Source: Bordetella flabilis
GTDB taxonomy: Bacteria; Pseudomonadota; Gammaproteobacteria; Burkholderiales; Burkholderiaceae_B
Direction of reading: 5' to 3'
Assembly (NCBI RefSeq): GCF_001676725.1
Contig: NZ_CP016172.1
Location: 5,270,001 to 5,334,000, forward strand
DNA length: 64,000 nt
Shown: piece after piece, positions 61,180-64,000 of the stretch
Layout of the letters: the number at the start of each line of letters is the position of its first letter
How positions within the stretch are numbered: position 1 is the stretch's first letter
Translations under genes and position numbers: made by a program
Notes under the pieces: model-generated
Databases searched by the model: none
What the model saw: only the letters and a program-made list of their open reading frames with translations
What the model was told of the DNA's origin: nothing

Positions 61180-62157
61180 GTGGCCTTGTTCATCCTGCGC
61201 AGGCTCATTCAGAGCCTGTTCGTGCTCCTTGCCGTCTCCGTCGTCGTTTTCTTCGCCGTCTATGCCGTCGGCGACCCCATCGAACTCCTCGTCAGCCCCG
61301 AAGCCAGCCTGGCCGATCGCCAGCAGATGATCGCCCGTCTGGGGCTGGACCTGCCGATATGGCAGCAATATGCCAACTTCGTCTGGCGCGCGCTGCACGG
61401 AGACCTGGGCAATTCCTTCGTGCAGGGCGTGCCCGCCATTTCGCTGATCCTGCAGCGGCTGCCGGCCACCGTCGAACTTGTCGTCACCGCGATCCTGCTG
61501 ACCTGTGTGTTCGGTATCCCGCTGGGCCTGGTCGCCGGCCTGCACCGCGAGCGGCCCCTGGGCCGCGGCATCCTGGCGACTTCGGTGCTGGGCTTTTCCC
61601 TGCCGGCATTCTGGCAGGGCATGATGCTGATCCTGCTGTTCGCGGTATGGCTGGGCTGGCTGCCTGCCTCGGGGCGCGGAGAGACCGTGACGGTATTCGG
61701 CGTACCGCTTTCCTTTCTGACCCGCGACGGCCTGGCGCACATGGCGATGCCGGCCCTGAACCTGGCCCTGGCCAACGTGGCGCTGGTGCTGCGGCTGACG
61801 GCATCCGGGGTCGCCGAGGCGCAGAACCAGGAATACGTGAAGTTCGCCCGCGCCAAGGGCATACGGCCCCGCCGTATCGTCAACCGGCACATCCTGCGCA
61901 ACATCCTTATCCCGGTCGTGACGGTCGTCGGCATGGAGTTCGGCTCCCTGATCGCGTATTCGACCATCACGGAAACCGTCTTCGCATGGCCCGGCATGGG
62001 CAAGCTGCTCATCGATAGCGTTTACCACCTGGACCGCCCCGTGGTGGTGGCGTATGTCATGTTCGTCACGCTGCTGTTCGTGCTCATCAATTTGCTCGTG
62101 GACATCCTGTACGCCGTACTCGATCCGCGCGTGCAGCTGGTCGCACCGGCGCATTAA
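61180..62157 (+). CDS. Peptide/nickel-type ABC transporter permease, DppB family
   Basis: The 325-residue inner-membrane protein has six predicted helices. The N-terminal IL-RRLIQSLFVLLAVSVVVFF region and the EAA-type loop around EYVKFARAKGIRPRRIVNRHILRN (about 222-245) are typical of GsiC/DppB. The GTG start at 61180 follows GGGGAA. It is the first gene of an ABC unit with DppC-like and DppD-like partners. No substrate-binding protein is in the window; it may lie beyond the right edge. Confidence 0.9.
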   Translation: MALFILRRLIQSLFVLLAVSVVVFFAVYAVGDPIELLVSPEASLADRQQMIARLGLDLPIWQQYANFVWRALHGDLGNSFVQGVPAISLILQRLPATVELVVTAILLTCVFGIPLGLVAGLHRERPLGRGILATSVLGFSLPAFWQGMMLILLFAVWLGWLPASGRGETVTVFGVPLSFLTRDGLAHMAMPALNLALANVALVLRLTASGVAEAQNQEYVKFARAKGIRPRRIVNRHILRNILIPVVTVVGMEFGSLIAYSTITETVFAWPGMGKLLIDSVYHLDRPVVVAYVMFVTLLFVLINLLVDILYAVLDPRVQLVAPAH

Positions 62158-62171
62158 CCTTATCCGCATCC

Positions 62172-63089
62172 ATGTCACAACCCGCTTCCTCCGGCCGTAC
62201 CCGCACGGTGCCCGCGCTCTCCGAAACGCCGCGGCGCGCCGCCATCCTGGGCAGGCTGCGCGCGCGTCCCACCGCTCGCGGCACGCTGGCCGTCCTGGTC
62301 GTGCTGGCCCTGGTCATCCTGATCGCGCCGTATTTCGCGCCGCAGAATCCCTATGACCTGGCGAACCTGAACCTGCTGGACGGCCGCCTGCCGCCGCGCT
62401 CCGCGTCGATGGACGGCCACATGTACTGGCTGGGGACCGACGACCAGGGCCGCGACATGCTCAGCGCGATGCTCTATGGCTTGCGCATCAGCCTGCTGGT
62501 GGGCCTGTGCGCCGTGGCGCTGGCGACCGCCATCGGCAGCGCCGTCGGCTTGATCGCCGCCTACTCCGGAGGCCGCGTGGACGCGATGCTGATGCGCCTG
62601 GTGGACTTCGTACTGGGCTTTCCGTCCATCCTTGTCGCGCTGGTATTGCTGGCCGTGCTGGGGCGCGGCGTGGACAAAGTGATACTGGCGCTGGTGCTGG
62701 TGCAATGGGCCCACTACGCGCGCATCATGCGCAGCCGGGCCCTGCAGGAGCGCCGCAAGGAATACGTCGAGGCAGCGATGAATCTCGGCTTTCCGGCATG
62801 GCGCATCATGCTGTTCCACCTGCTGCCCAATTGCCTGGGTCCCGTCATGGTGTTCGCCACCGTGCAGATCGCCAGCGCCATCGCCCTGGAAGCCACGCTG
62901 TCGTTCCTGGGCGTGGGCGTGCCCATCACCGAGCCCTCGCTGGGCCTGCTCATCGCCAACGGCTTCCAGTACCTGCTGTCCGGCGATTACTGGATCAGCC
63001 TGTTTCCGGGACTGGCCTTGTTATTCCTGATTCTGACCATCAACATCCTGGGCGATCGCCTTCGGGAAAGCCTGGATCCCCGACGATGA
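62172..63089 (+). CDS. Peptide/nickel-type ABC transporter permease, DppC family
   Basis: The 305-residue inner-membrane protein has the DppC pattern. An N-terminal cytoplasmic tail (about 1-35) is followed by a helix, the [23 protein letters not shown] region and an EAA-type loop [24 protein letters not shown] (about 197-220). It starts 14 bp after the DppB-like gene and overlaps the ATPase gene by 4 bp (ATGA). It forms the second half of the transmembrane channel. Confidence 0.9.
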   Translation: MSQPASSGRTRTVPALSETPRRAAILGRLRARPTARGTLAVLVVLALVILIAPYFAPQNPYDLANLNLLDGRLPPRSASMDGHMYWLGTDDQGRDMLSAMLYGLRISLLVGLCAVALATAIGSAVGLIAAYSGGRVDAMLMRLVDFVLGFPSILVALVLLAVLGRGVDKVILALVLVQWAHYARIMRSRALQERRKEYVEAAMNLGFPAWRIMLFHLLPNCLGPVMVFATVQIASAIALEATLSFLGVGVPITEPSLGLLIANGFQYLLSGDYWISLFPGLALLFLILTINILGDRLRESLDPRR

Positions 63090-64000
63090 GTGATCTTCTG
63101 CTGGATGTACGCGGACTGCGCACCGCTTTCCATACCGCCGCCGGCGCCTGGCCGGCCGTCGACGGCGTGGACCTGACCCTGCGCCGCGGCGAGATCCTGG
63201 GGCTCGTCGGCGAATCCGGGTCGGGCAAATCCGTAACGGGTTTTTCGCTGATGGGGCTGATCGACCCGCCCGGCGAGGTCGTGGCCGGCGAAGTCCGCTT
63301 CAAAGGCAGCGACCTGCGCAAACTCGACGAGGAGGCCATGCGCCGCCTGCGCGGCAATCGCATCGCCATGATCTTCCAGGACCCGCTGATGACGCTGAAC
63401 CCGGTCCTGCGCATCGGCGAACAGATGGCCGAAACCATCCTCACTCACCAGGACGTCAGCGAGGCCGAAGCCATGGCCCGCTGCGCCGAAGCGCTCGGCA
63501 TGGTGGGCATCGCCTCGCCGCAGGCCCGCCTGCGCAGCTATCCGCACGAATTCTCCGGCGGCATGCGCCAGCGCGTGGCCATCGCCATCGCACTGCTGAA
63601 CAACCCCGACCTGATCATCGCCGACGAACCCACCACGGCGCTGGACGTGACGATCCAGGGCCAGATCCTTTACCGCATGCAGGAAATCTGCCGCACCCGC
63701 GACACGGCCTTGATCTGGATTACCCACGACCTGGGCGTGGTGGCCGAACTGGCCGATCGCATCGCCGTGATGTACGCCGGCCGCATCGTCGAGACCGGCC
63801 CCGTGGCCGAGGTCCTGGACGCGCCGCGCCATCCCTATACGCAGGGGCTGTTGCGTTCCATGCCCGGCGCGGCGCAGCCCGGCGCGCGCCTGCGGCAGAT
63901 CGACGGCATGGCGCCCAGCCTGGCCGCGCGCCCCTGGGGCTGTCCTTTCCGTCCACGCTGCCCCAACGCGGTCACGCGCTGCACGGAACAATTTCCGGCC
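63086..64000 (+). CDS. Oligopeptide/dipeptide ABC transporter ATP-binding protein, DppD family (partial, runs off window)
   Basis: The 305 visible residues have the Walker A GESGSGKS (42-49), the Q-loop [10 protein letters not shown], the signature [13 protein letters not shown], and the Walker [13 protein letters not shown]. The oligopeptide ABC C-terminal extension with clustered Cys (CPFRPRCPN) is starting to appear at the edge. This is the OppD/DppD type, which normally pairs with an OppF/DppF ATPase encoded next, beyond the window. The ATGA start overlaps the DppC-like stop. Confidence 0.93.
   Translation, partial: MSDLLLDVRGLRTAFHTAAGAWPAVDGVDLTLRRGEILGLVGESGSGKSVTGFSLMGLIDPPGEVVAGEVRFKGSDLRKLDEEAMRRLRGNRIAMIFQDPLMTLNPVLRIGEQMAETILTHQDVSEAEAMARCAEALGMVGIASPQARLRSYPHEFSGGMRQRVAIAIALLNNPDLIIADEPTTALDVTIQGQILYRMQEICRTRDTALIWITHDLGVVAELADRIAVMYAGRIVETGPVAEVLDAPRHPYTQGLLRSMPGAAQPGARLRQIDGMAPSLAARPWGCPFRPRCPNAVTRCTEQFPA

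Overview
The window reads as chromosomal DNA of a high-GC betaproteobacterium of the Alcaligenaceae, most likely Bordetella or a close relative such as Achromobacter. This is an inference from three things: the four Bug-type periplasmic receptors (an expanded family in these genera), the style of the ThiC, MetH and UbiB proteins, and the dense 1-4 bp gene overlaps. No integrase, transposase, phage gene, CRISPR array or rRNA operon is visible.

Layout. 1-4243: the end of a molybdenum hydroxylase operon (large-subunit tail, CoxG-like anchor, FAD subunit, 2Fe-2S subunit), followed by a flavin monooxygenase and an isochorismatase-fold amidohydrolase. It looks like a pathway for an aromatic or N-heteroaromatic compound. 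4392-8405: a K+ channel, two tandemly duplicated Bug receptor genes (repeat offset exactly 1365 bp), and tRNA-Arg(CCG). 8892-16511: a diheme cytochrome, a divergent pair of regulators (a degenerate response regulator and an XRE protein) sharing a repeat-containing promoter, a SecD-P1-like lipoprotein, thiC behind a TPP riboswitch, a DUF1444 protein, and an unrecognised 290-residue protein. 16634-21013: an MmyB-type regulator, then RraA/Bug divergent from GntR/EamA, a small metabolite uptake and regulation locus.

21116-30628 is a cofactor block. metH (B12-dependent methionine synthase) is divergent from btuB-btuF, which lie behind a cobalamin riboswitch; thiG-thiD and a protein-isoaspartate methyltransferase follow. 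30723-36894, all on the minus strand: hldC with a diiron ferritin-like protein, then the ubiquinone set ubiE, ubiJ, ubiB interrupted by a Tim44-like membrane protein that has its own terminator. 37037-40532: phoB-phoR and serA. 40529-45388: a LysR gene divergent from a VOC-pxpB-pxpC-pxpA 5-oxoprolinase operon, closed by a convergent GntR regulator. 45603-52033: a 1321-residue FAD/Fe-S oxidoreductase, a YqaA membrane protein and ilvA.

52197-58024 is a LysR / cupin-Bug-CoA transferase-acyl-CoA dehydrogenase / IclR locus, in which import, CoA activation and oxidation of one unknown carboxylic acid are plausibly linked. 58054-64000: apt with its own promoter, a LysR regulator, an AstE/AspA-type deacylase, and the start of a Dpp/Opp-type ABC transporter that runs off the window end.

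The genome part is mostly core metabolism interleaved with small catabolic cassettes, each with its own regulator. The least explained items are the pseudo-receiver/XRE pair with its phased operator repeats, the stand-alone SecD-P1 lipoprotein, the 290-residue orphan protein, the TTTATCC repeat array upstream of one LysR gene, and the recent Bug tandem duplication next to a tRNA 3' end.
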